Shown in pieces: positions 1 through 5,664 of a stretch of 6,763 nt of DNA. A program made the translations under genes and the position numbers. Source of the stretch: Pseudomonadota bacterium (lineage in GTDB: Bacteria > Pseudomonadota > Gammaproteobacteria > Burkholderiales > SCOH01); NCBI GenBank assembly GCA_030917985.1, contig JAUPTR010000396.1:1-6763 (forward strand), written 5' to 3'. A model generated the notes under the pieces. It did no database searches and was not told the origin of the DNA. It saw only the letters and a program-made list of their open reading frames with translations. Positions within the stretch are counted from its first letter, which is position 1; every line of letters starts with the position of its first letter.

Positions 1-41
1 GATCGGGTGAGTTGATTTTTGTCAATACTCCGGTCGGGTGA

Positions 42-70
42 TTCTGAAGTGGATGCATTGATAATAAAAT
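42..70 (+). promoter_or_regulatory. weak sigma-70-type promoter candidate for the operon
   Basis: A possible -10 box TAAAAT (65-70, five of six matches to TATAAT) lies 17 bases after TTCTGA (42-47, three of six matches to TTGACA). It would start transcription about 70 bases before the first peptide gene, in an AT-rich stretch with no gene. The -35 box is poor and many AT-rich stretches would score as well, so this is only a candidate. The real promoter may be elsewhere, including left of the window. Confidence 0.2.
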
Positions 71-134
71 TGAATCGTCAGCTTTGGTTTTTGGCGCTGG
101 CAGGTATGTGTTGGATTTTAAATTTTTTATATGC

Positions 135-140
135 GAGGAG
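135..140 (+). promoter_or_regulatory. Shine-Dalgarno that fixes the start of the first peptide gene
   Basis: GAGGAG sits five bases before GTG at 146. An in-frame ATG at 131 lies upstream of this site, with only T-rich sequence before it, so it has no ribosome binding site of its own. The GTG is therefore the better start. It also gives a 20-residue leader of normal double-glycine length. Confidence 0.6.
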
Positions 141-145
141 TTGCT

Positions 146-319
146 GTGTCCAATAATAAATTGGCTGTATTGTCCGAAAAAGAAATTGGCCAAGTTTCCG
201 GTGGTTATTATCCATTGCTTATCGGCTTTGGTGTCGCTGCTTGGTGTAGTCGAGTTGATTATAGCTATAGTAATGGATCGTTTAATAACTTTAGCTATAC
301 CTGGAATTGTCGGTGGTAG
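146..319 (+). CDS. double-glycine microcin/bacteriocin precursor, peptide 1
   Basis: This 57-residue precursor is predicted to be cleaved and exported by the C39 ABC transporter encoded downstream. The leader (residues 1-20) ends LSEKEIGQVSGG, the classic double-glycine pattern with hydrophobic and acidic positions before GG. The 37-residue core has a hydrophobic start (YYPLLIGFGV), then AWCS, YSYSNG and the C-terminal SYTWNCRW. Core cysteines 14 and 35 probably form a disulfide. Aromatic residues at every second position on both sides of the NG suggest a beta-hairpin. There is no Ser-rich tail of the siderophore-microcin type. The GTG start is set by GAGGAG at 135-140; an in-frame ATG at 131 would add five residues. 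The gene is followed after five bases by a paralogous peptide gene. Leader type and context are strong; antibacterial activity is inferred, and a signalling peptide is the main alternative. Confidence 0.8.
   Translation: MSNNKLAVLSEKEIGQVSGGYYPLLIGFGVAAWCSRVDYSYSNGSFNNFSYTWNCRW
242..319 (+). repeat. diverged tandem duplication, unit 1
   Basis: The 3' part of peptide gene 1, from the Trp-Cys codons to the stop, is 78 bases long. It aligns without gaps to 457-534 in peptide gene 2, with 53 of 78 bases identical by hand count. Identity is highest at both ends (TGGTGTAGTC and the TGGAATTG-CGGTGGTA block) and lowest in the turn region. This points to an old duplication with constraint on the cysteine frame. 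Confidence 0.7.
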
Positions 320-324
320 TGGCA

Positions 325-534
325 ATGTTGGATTGCAATGGAATAACCAGGGCGGGCGCGTCATCTTCGATTGTTGAGTTGACAAAAGATGAAGTTGGTC
401 TCGCTGCCGGTGGGAACTGGTTGATTCCTGTTGTAGTTGTCGGCGCTCGGGTTGCCTGGTGTAGTCAGTTTAACTATAGCTACAACACAAACGGGCAATA
501 TAGCTACAGCTATACATGGAATTGCCGGTGGTAA
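325..534 (+). CDS. double-glycine microcin/bacteriocin precursor, peptide 2
   Basis: This 69-residue precursor is a paralogue of peptide 1. The leader ends ELTKDEVGLAAGG (cleavage expected after residue 30), and the 39-residue core starts NWLIPVVVVGARVAWCS. Core cysteines 16 and 37 have the same 20-residue spacing as in peptide 1, and the last eight residues, SYTWNCRW, are identical. From the first W-C-S to the end, 14 of 25 residues match without gaps. Aromatic residues alternate around TNG (YSY before it, YSYSYTW after it). The start is less sure. ATG 325 lies five bases after the peptide 1 stop, with a weak GGTGG at 312-316, which makes coupled translation likely. GTG 319, overlapping that stop, is also in frame. 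The 30-residue leader is longer than usual. The pair could act together as a two-peptide bacteriocin, or be two separate toxins from a duplication; the sequence does not decide. Confidence 0.78.
   Translation: MLDCNGITRAGASSSIVELTKDEVGLAAGGNWLIPVVVVGARVAWCSQFNYSYNTNGQYSYSYTWNCRW
457..534 (+). repeat. diverged tandem duplication, unit 2
   Basis: This is the partner of the unit at 242-319 and has exactly the same length. The two units start 215 bases apart. The leaders and hydrophobic N-termini of the two cores are far less alike than this part. Confidence 0.7.
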
Positions 535-653
535 TTATTTTCCTTGCTCTTTAAGAAGAATAGTGCTTCTTTGCTATCTGTCGCGTTGTCGGAGGCGTGA
601 GGGCGCTTTTGTTTGTAAGAGTTGGTAAATAATAAGTTTCTTGTAGTCTTCAT

Positions 654-683
654 GCCTGCCGCCAGGTCTTTCTGGCGGCAGGC
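654..683 (+). promoter_or_regulatory. strong RNA hairpin between peptide genes and M50 gene
   Basis: GCCTGCCGCCAG (654-665) and CTGGCGGCAGGC (672-683) are perfect inverted complements. They give a 12-bp GC-rich stem with a six-base loop, GTCTTT. No T-run follows (the next bases are GCTTATGG), so it is not a classical rho-independent terminator. It ends only nine bases before the M50 gene. Likely roles are protecting the 3' end of the peptide mRNA, partly ending transcription so peptides outnumber downstream products, or hiding the M50 ribosome binding site, because the AGG at 680-682 lies inside the stem. The structure is certain on paper; its role is inferred. Confidence 0.6.
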
Positions 684-692
684 GCTTATGGC

Positions 693-1841
693 ATGGTAGA
701 TAGGCACATGGATGTTGTGAGCATTTTGTTTGGTTTGTTGCTAATTGTATTTGTGCATGAGATTGGGCACGCTCTGTGCGCCAGATATTTTGGCGTTGGT
801 GTCAAAACTGTCTCTATCGGATTCTTAACTATATATAGCTTTATATTGCCCCGTTGTGGCGTTAGATTGAGAATTGGTGCTTTGCCAATTGGCGGATATA
901 TTTTGCTTAATTCGAGAAATATGGCTGGCGATAAACAGGGCGGCAAGGCTGATGAAAGGCTGTTGTGTATTGAAGATATATCCGTATTGGGAAGAGTGAC
1001 TGTTTTTTCTGGCGGGCTAATTGCAAATATTATCTTTGGCTTTATATGCATTTTTGCCGCAAGCGTGATGGAGGTGAGGGACGTTGGCGCCATGCTCGGC
1101 AGTGTAGCCCAATCCAGTGCTGCATCAGCTGTGGGGGCCAAGGCTGGCGATTATTTTTTTGTTGGCGATGAGATCGTTTCTGACCAGTTTGATATGGCAA
1201 ATGTGTGCCGGTTGGGGGGGGGTAAAGGTATCTATATTGGAGAAAGGGCTTCGCCAGGTGTGTATATCAATGGACCGACAACCAAAAAGAAAATGGTTGA
1301 CTACTCTTTGTTGTGCAACGATGAAAAATCAATTCCGGATTTGGAAGGCTTTGGTGTTTCTATTGCGGCTGCGAATATTAGTGGCGCCAAGCTTGGTTAT
1401 GAGTCGTCTGTGCGTATATTGGCTAAGGCGTTTTATGGGGTGTACGGATTTTTTGCTGATTTTTTATCGGCTGAATTGAAGATTGTGTGGGCGCTTATTG
1501 GCGGGGGTGAAGGAGCGCTTGTTGTTAATGTCTCGCCACCTAAAGATGTCCGGATGGCTATCGATTACATGCTTGATAAATCTGCCAATGGCAGCGCTTC
1601 ACTGGCTTCGTTTGTGTTTGGTGTGGGTATATTGAATTTCATGTTTGCCGCATTGAATAGTGTTCCCTTTGCGCCATCTGATGGGTCTCATATTTTCAAA
1701 GAGGCCGTAACGGCTTGTGGTTCTTGGGCTGGAAGGATAAGTGGAGTTGTTTTTGGTTTTGTGACGTATTTTTTGGCCTTTGGTTTTGTCGCATATGAAG
1801 TTGCGCCCATTTTGATGGCCTTGTATTTTTATTTGGCTTGA
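693..1841 (+). CDS. M50-family (site-2 protease/RseP-like) membrane metallopeptidase
   Basis: This 382-residue zinc metalloprotease is predicted to act inside the inner membrane. The first helix carries VHEIGHALCARYFG with the zinc motif HExxH at residues 22-26. It is followed by SIGF and LPIGGY (64-69), as in RseP. The GGLIAN segment is at 107-112, in a second helix of about 102-125. A degenerate PDZ-like region lies around 131-165. The third helix leads into LNSVPFAPSDG (321-331), matching the conserved N-x-x-P-x-x-P-x-D-G motif with zinc ligand D330. A final hydrophobic stretch covers about 350-380. All catalytic residues are present. It is shorter than E. coli RseP (about 450 residues), with room for one PDZ domain at most. 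ATG 708, five codons in, is an alternative start with the catalytic motif unaffected. A run of nine G (1214-1222) lies in codons 174-177. Family is confident; its role in a microcin operon (maturation, immunity or regulation) is unknown. Confidence 0.85.
   Translation: MVDRHMDVVSILFGLLLIVFVHEIGHALCARYFGVGVKTVSIGFLTIYSFILPRCGVRLRIGALPIGGYILLNSRNMAGDKQGGKADERLLCIEDISVLGRVTVFSGGLIANIIFGFICIFAASVMEVRDVGAMLGSVAQSSAASAVGAKAGDYFFVGDEIVSDQFDMANVCRLGGGKGIYIGERASPGVYINGPTTKKKMVDYSLLCNDEKSIPDLEGFGVSIAAANISGAKLGYESSVRILAKAFYGVYGFFADFLSAELKIVWALIGGGEGALVVNVSPPKDVRMAIDYMLDKSANGSASLASFVFGVGILNFMFAALNSVPFAPSDGSHIFKEAVTACGSWAGRISGVVFGFVTYFLAFGFVAYEVAPILMALYFYLA
1214..1222 (+). repeat. nine-G homopolymer inside the M50 gene
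   Basis: Nine consecutive G bases cover the end of the Leu174 codon through Gly177 of the M50 gene. Gain or loss of one base would shift the frame before the second catalytic motif, so the enzyme would be switched off. In the sequence as given, the frame is intact on both sides. The tract could be a slippage hotspot or a place prone to sequencing error. Confidence 0.6.
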
Positions 1842-1867
1842 TGGTTTTCAATAAAGGATAAGAAGGT

Positions 1868-1939
1868 TTGCCAGTTTCATTAGTACACGGATTGAAAAGT
1901 GTTTTGCTGGTTGCCGCAAGCGATCTTGAGAATGCTTAA
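1868..1939 (+). CDS. possible 23-codon coupling ORF before the small membrane protein
   Basis: A short open frame starts at TTG 1868, nine bases after AAAGGA (1853-1858), and ends at TAA 1937-1939. It encodes about 23 residues, with LKSVLLVAASDLENA at the end. Its last codons overlap ATG 1932 of the next gene, which has no proper ribosome binding site, so ribosomes ending here could restart there. The product resembles nothing I recognise and the start codon is weak. The frame may be chance. Confidence 0.2.
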   Translation: MPVSLVHGLKSVLLVAASDLENA

Positions 1940-2174
1940 AAAGTTAAGTGACTATATCGTTGCAAAAGAAGAGGAACGCAGGGTAAAGGCAGAAATAAGC
2001 CGTTTTGGCCTTTGGTTGCGGAATTGCCTCGTATTCTTTTTTGCCGAATTGTATGTGATTTTTGGTAGTGATGAGGCTAGTTTTGATGCGCCTGTAATAA
2101 TTGGGGCGCTTATTGTATATGTGCTGGTTTGCTGGGTTTTGTGGATTTTTGTTCGTGAGAATCATAAAGGCTAA
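1932..2174 (+). CDS. small two-helix membrane protein, candidate immunity protein
   Basis: This 80-residue protein has a charged N-terminal region (residues 3-24, rich in Lys, Glu and Arg, including KEEERR). Two predicted membrane helices follow, at about 27-45 (LVFFFAELYVIFG) and 54-74 (VIIGALIVYVLVCWVLWIF). They are joined by an acidic loop (GSDEASFD), and the tail is RENHKG. Both ends would face the cytoplasm. The size and topology resemble the microcin V immunity protein Cvi, also about 80 residues with two helices, but I see no clear sequence match. Position between the peptide genes and the exporter also fits immunity. The start is uncertain: ATG 1932 lacks a spaced Shine-Dalgarno, and an in-frame GTG at 1899 would add 11 residues. 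Function is inferred from topology and context only; a helper protein for export is the alternative. Confidence 0.6.
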   Translation: MLKKLSDYIVAKEEERRVKAEISRFGLWLRNCLVFFFAELYVIFGSDEASFDAPVIIGALIVYVLVCWVLWIFVRENHKG

Positions 2175-2201
2175 TTTTCTGAGCATGTTTGCTTTTCTAT
2201 T

Positions 2202-2206
2202 GGAGG
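2202..2206 (+). promoter_or_regulatory. Shine-Dalgarno for the membrane fusion protein gene
   Basis: GGAGG lies 10 bases before ATG 2217 and four bases before an in-frame GTG at 2211. Neither spacing is ideal. ATG 2217 gives MLFRPAAL, which looks like the usual N-terminus of this family, so it is preferred. Confidence 0.5.
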
Positions 2207-2216
2207 CTCGGTGATT

Positions 2217-2783
2217 ATGTTATTCCGCCCTGCTGCTTTGGCTGCAAAACAAACCGGTTGGCTGGGTGAGATTGTCCTGATCCGGCCGTTGTCGTTTAGT
2301 TTTCTGACTGCTTTGGCCGCTGTGCTTGCGGCTGTGGTTGTTTTGTTTCTGTGCTGGGGGACATATACCAAGCGCAGCACGGTGGCCGGGCAACTGGTGC
2401 CGGATGCCGGCCTGGTGAAGGTGTATGCGCAACAGCCGGGCGTGGTGCTGGAAAAGCGGGTACTGGAGGGGCAGCGTGTTCAGCGGGGCGAGGTGCTGTA
2501 TGTGTTATCGAGCGAGCGGCAGGGCAATCAGGGCGAGGTGCAGGCAGGCATCAGCCGGCAGGTGCAGAGCCGCCAGCGCAGTCTGCAGGATGAGCTTGGC
2601 AAGACGCGCTTGTTGCAGCAGGAAGAGCGCGAGGCGCTGGCGCACAAGATCGATGGCTTGTTGGCCGAAGTTGCCAAACTGGATGGGCAGGTGGATGGGC
2701 AGCGTAACCGGGTGAAGCTGGCGGAAGACACGCTGGCGCGTTATCAGGGCTTGCTGGCGCAGGATTTTATTGCCAGGGAGTAA
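2217..2783 (+). CDS. N-terminal fragment of the membrane fusion protein
   Basis: The 188-residue open frame begins MLFRPAALAAKQTGWLGE and has one membrane helix at about residues 28-48. A lipoyl-like half follows at about 57-101, with QQPGVVLEKRVLEGQRV. Then comes a charged, heptad-rich helix from about 102 to the TAA, ending AQDFIARE. GTG 2211 would add two residues. Alone it could insert in the inner membrane and begin the coiled coil. It lacks the returning helix, the second lipoyl half and the barrel, so it could not join the transporter to TolC. Base composition rises from AT-rich to GC-rich within its first 70 bases. Confidence 0.65.
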   Translation: MLFRPAALAAKQTGWLGEIVLIRPLSFSFLTALAAVLAAVVVLFLCWGTYTKRSTVAGQLVPDAGLVKVYAQQPGVVLEKRVLEGQRVQRGEVLYVLSSERQGNQGEVQAGISRQVQSRQRSLQDELGKTRLLQQEEREALAHKIDGLLAEVAKLDGQVDGQRNRVKLAEDTLARYQGLLAQDFIARE

Positions 2784-3464
2784 GTGCAGCAGCGGCAGGA
2801 AGAATGGCTGGACCAACGCGCCCGCCTGCAGGGGCTGGAGCGCGAACGGATTGCGGTTGGCCGGGAGCTGGCGGCGCAGCGCAACGAATTGAGCGGTTTG
2901 CCGCTGAAACACCAGAACCAGTTGGCGGCGATTGAGCGCAGCATTGCCGGCGCCAGCCAGGAACTGGCCGAAAGCGAGGCCAAGCGCAGCCTGCTGGTGA
3001 CGGCCCCAGAAGGGGGGATGGTGACGGCAGGAGTGGCAGAAGTCGGGCAGACCGTTGAGCCTGGCAAGCCGTTGATCAGCGTCGTGCCGCTTGGCGCCCG
3101 GATGCAGGCGCATTTGTATGCGCCGAGCCGGGCGGTGGGTTTTGTCAAGCCGGGCGACGGCGTGTTGTTGCGCTATCAGGCCTACCCTTACCAGAAATTT
3201 GGCCATGCGCGCGGCCGGGTGTTGCAGGTGGCGCGCACCACATTGCCCAGTCAGGAATTGGCGGGTATGAGCGCCAATCAGCAGGGAGGCAGCGAGCCGG
3301 TATACCGGATTACTGTCGAGCTGGCGCAGCAGATGATTCATGCCTACGGCAAGCCCCAGTCATTGCAGGCCGGCATGTTGCTGGAAGCCGATGTATTGCA
3401 GGATACGCGCCGTTTGTATGAGTGGGTGCTGGAGCCGTTGTATAGCCTGACCGGCAAACTTTGA
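2784..3464 (+). CDS. C-terminal fragment of the membrane fusion protein
   Basis: The frame reopens directly after TAA with GTG 2784 and gives 226 residues. The returning coiled-coil helix covers about 1-66. The second lipoyl half follows with LLVTAPEGGMVTAG and GQTVEPGKPL (70-97), then a beta-barrel region (about 106-205) and the terminal RRLYEWVLEPLYSLTGKL. It has no membrane helix or signal peptide, so made alone it would stay in the cytoplasm. AGGGAG at 2775-2780 is three bases before the GTG, closer than usual, so restart after termination is possible but probably inefficient. The stop at 3462-3464 is 13 bases before the transporter ATG. Confidence 0.65.
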   Translation: MQQRQEEWLDQRARLQGLERERIAVGRELAAQRNELSGLPLKHQNQLAAIERSIAGASQELAESEAKRSLLVTAPEGGMVTAGVAEVGQTVEPGKPLISVVPLGARMQAHLYAPSRAVGFVKPGDGVLLRYQAYPYQKFGHARGRVLQVARTTLPSQELAGMSANQQGGSEPVYRITVELAQQMIHAYGKPQSLQAGMLLEADVLQDTRRLYEWVLEPLYSLTGKL

Positions 3465-3477
3465 TTGAAGAAATGTG

Positions 3478-5664
3478 ATGTCTTTGTTTGATGATGTGTC
3501 CTTCGGGTTTGGCAGCAAGCTGCCGTTGTTATTGCAAACCGAGGCAACCGAATGTGGCCTCGCCTGCCTTGGCATGGTGGCCGGTTTCCATGGCTATCGA
3601 ACCGATCTGGCCAGTCTGCGCGGGCGGTTTCCGGTGTCGCTCAAGGGGGCAACGCTGGCGCAGTTGATGCATATTGCCCGGCAAATGGATCTGGGCACCC
3701 GCGCGCTCAAGCTGGAGCTGGAGGATTTGGGCCAGCTGCGGCTGCCTTGTGTGTTGCACTGGAATTTCAATCATTTCGTTGTGCTGAAACAGGTCAGCGG
3801 CAAGGGTGTGACGATTCACGATCCGGCAATGGGGGTGCGTACATTGTCGTTGGACGAGGTATCGCGCTGTTTTACCGGCGTTGCGCTGGAACTATGGCCC
3901 AATCCGGGTTTTCAGCCGCAACGGCAGAAGCAGCCAGTCCGCTTGACTGCCTTGCTGGGCAAGATCAGTGGGCTGTATCGCTCGTTTGCCCAGGTCTTGC
4001 TGCTGGCGTTGTCGCTGGAAGTGTTTGCGCTGCTCAGCCCGTTTTTTCTGCAATGGGTGATCGATAACGTGATCGTGTCGGCGGATCGGGATTTGTTGAC
4101 CACGCTGGCGCTGGGCTTCGGCCTGTTGATGCTGATGCAGGAAGCGGTCGGCGCGATTCGATCCTGGGTGCTGCTGTATATGGGCACGACGCTTAATCTG
4201 CAGTGGCGGGCCAATGTGTTCAGCCATCTGGTGCGCTTGCCGGTGCAATATTTCGAGAAGCGCCATCTGGGCGACGTGGTATCGCGTTTCGGCGCGATTG
4301 AGCAGATTCAGAGAACCCTGACCACGTCGTTTCTGGAGGCTATTCTCGATGGCCTGATGACGGTTATCACGCTGGTGATGATGTTTATCTACAGCCCGCT
4401 GCTGGCGTGGATTGCCGTCGGCGCCATGGGCCTGTATGCACTTGGCCGCTGGGCGTGGTATCGGCCATTGCGCGACGCGACAGAAGAGCAGATCGTGCAT
4501 GCGGCCAAGCAGCAGAGCCATTTTCTCGAAACCGTGCGGGGCGTGCGGGCGATCAAGTTGTTTCAGCGCCAGGATGAGCGCCGCTCTTCCTGGCTTGGCC
4601 TGGTGGTGGATCAGATCAACGCCGATTTGCGGACACAGAAACTGCAGTTGTTTTACAAACTGCTGAATGGCTTGCTGTTTGGCATCGAGAAAATCCTGAT
4701 TGTCTGGCTGGGGGCGCGGCTGGTGATGGACGGCAATTTCAGCGTGGGAGTCTTGATGGCGTTCAATGCCTACAAGGATCAGTTCGGTAGCCGTGTCAGC
4801 GCGTTGATTGATAAGTTTTTCGAGCTGAAAATGCTGCAACTGCAGGGAGAACGGCTGGCGGATATTATCTTCAGCGAGCCGGAGGCAACGCAGGGACGGT
4901 TGATGCCCAACGACGCAGCGGCTTTGTTGCCCAGTCTGCAAGTCAGCAATCTGCGTTACCGTTATTCCGAACATGAGCCATGGGTGCTGGACGGCGTCAA
5001 TCTGACTATTGAGCCGGGAGAGTCGGTGGCGATTATCGGCCCTTCCGGTTGTGGCAAATCGACATTGATCAATGTGCTGCTGGGGATTCTGCCGCCGGTC
5101 GAAGGCGATGTGAGCATCGGTGGTGTCAGCGTCAGGCAGATGGGGCTGGATCGCTTGCGCGGCATGGTCGGAACCGTGTTGCAGGATGATGTGCTGTTTG
5201 CCGGCTCGATCAGCGACAATATCAGTTTCTTTGACCCGCATGCTGACCCGGAATGGGTGGAAGAGTGTGCGCGCAAGGCGGCTATCCATGCCGACATCTG
5301 TGCCATGCCGATGGCTTATAACACGCTGGTCGGCGATATGGGGACGGTGCTGTCGGGTGGGCAAAAGCAGCGCATCCTGCTGGCACGCGCGCTCTACAAG
5401 CGACCGGCCATATTGTTTCTGGATGAAGCCACCAGTCATCTGGATATCGAACGCGAACAGCAGGTCAATGCCGCAGTGAAATCACTGAAAATGACCCGCA
5501 TCATTGTCGCGCATCGACCGGAAACGATTGCTTCCGCAGGCAGGGTCATTCTTCTGGCGCACGGTAAAAATATCGACAATGCTGCGTCGGGCGCCGCCTC
5601 TCCTTCTACCAAGCTTGTGCCGGGGTATCGGACAACGATCCCCTCGGTTGTTTATGGTGCCTGA
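3478..5664 (+). CDS. C39 peptidase-containing ABC transporter (CvaB-like bacteriocin exporter)
   Basis: This 728-residue inner-membrane protein both cuts double-glycine leaders and pumps the core out using ATP. The N-terminal C39 peptidase has LLLQTEATECGLACLG with Gln20 and catalytic Cys26, then NHFVVLK with His99 and HDPA with Asp115, so the protease is complete. The transmembrane domain spans about 155-440. The nucleotide-binding domain has Walker A GPSGCGKST (521-529), Q-loop Gln569, signature LSGGQKQR (625-632), Walker B ILFLDEAT (645-652) and His679, so ATPase residues are also complete. Length is normal for the family. ATG 3478 is preferred; GTG 3475 adds one residue, and the upstream GAAGAAA is a modest ribosome site. 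It follows the fusion protein by 13 bases and overlaps the TolC-type gene by 11. Function is confident from motifs; the two upstream peptides are the obvious substrates. Confidence 0.95.
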   Translation: MSLFDDVSFGFGSKLPLLLQTEATECGLACLGMVAGFHGYRTDLASLRGRFPVSLKGATLAQLMHIARQMDLGTRALKLELEDLGQLRLPCVLHWNFNHFVVLKQVSGKGVTIHDPAMGVRTLSLDEVSRCFTGVALELWPNPGFQPQRQKQPVRLTALLGKISGLYRSFAQVLLLALSLEVFALLSPFFLQWVIDNVIVSADRDLLTTLALGFGLLMLMQEAVGAIRSWVLLYMGTTLNLQWRANVFSHLVRLPVQYFEKRHLGDVVSRFGAIEQIQRTLTTSFLEAILDGLMTVITLVMMFIYSPLLAWIAVGAMGLYALGRWAWYRPLRDATEEQIVHAAKQQSHFLETVRGVRAIKLFQRQDERRSSWLGLVVDQINADLRTQKLQLFYKLLNGLLFGIEKILIVWLGARLVMDGNFSVGVLMAFNAYKDQFGSRVSALIDKFFELKMLQLQGERLADIIFSEPEATQGRLMPNDAAALLPSLQVSNLRYRYSEHEPWVLDGVNLTIEPGESVAIIGPSGCGKSTLINVLLGILPPVEGDVSIGGVSVRQMGLDRLRGMVGTVLQDDVLFAGSISDNISFFDPHADPEWVEECARKAAIHADICAMPMAYNTLVGDMGTVLSGGQKQRILLARALYKRPAILFLDEATSHLDIEREQQVNAAVKSLKMTRIIVAHRPETIASAGRVILLAHGKNIDNAASGAASPSTKLVPGYRTTIPSVVYGA

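Larger units (their letters stand above)
2217..3464 (+). pseudogene. HlyD/CvaA-type membrane fusion protein gene split by an in-frame TAA
   Basis: Read through the stop at 2781-2783, this is one continuous frame of 415 codons with every part expected of the periplasmic adaptor of a C39 peptidase exporter. In order these are a short cytoplasmic start, one membrane helix, a first lipoyl half, a long two-helix coiled coil, a second lipoyl half, a beta-barrel region, and the C-terminal end LYEWVLEPLYSL. The TAA falls between FIARE and VQQRQEEWLDQ, where Gln would fit well, so a single CAA-to-TAA change explains the break. There is no other damage: the frame is preserved and codon use is normal on both sides. 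The break is therefore recent, is a sequencing error, or is tolerated by read-through or restart. If real, it should cripple export unless another adaptor substitutes. Confidence 0.7.

Noticed and set aside
3..41. Possible C-terminal end of an upstream gene (frame 3, ending ELIFVNTPVG then TGA)
   Set aside because: Only 12 codons are visible and nothing identifies them; a short open stretch at a window edge is expected by chance.
91..117. Sigma-54 promoter-like CTGGCAGG...TTGG
   Set aside because: The spacing between the GG and the expected GC is wrong and the GC is absent.
84..377. 97-codon open frame over the peptide 1 region
   Set aside because: It overlaps peptide gene 1 in another frame, has no ribosome site, and is replaced by the clear double-glycine precursor.
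553..571. Weak inverted repeat AAGAAG/CTTCTT as a terminator after peptide 2
   Set aside because: The stem is only six mostly A-T pairs with no T-run after it; too weak to call.
586..620. GC stem followed by TTTTGTTTG as a terminator
   Set aside because: The pairing relies on G-U pairs and uses the T bases themselves in the stem, so it is not convincing.
437..628. 63-codon open frame containing an AGG-like HGIAGG motif
   Set aside because: It is an out-of-frame reading of peptide 2; the GG arises from the Cys-Arg-Trp codons in a shifted frame.
2505..5439. Long minus-strand open frames (278 and 515 codons) opposite the fusion protein and transporter
   Set aside because: They are antisense shadows in GC-rich coding DNA, rich in Gln, His and Arg, with no domains, opposite genes with intact motifs.
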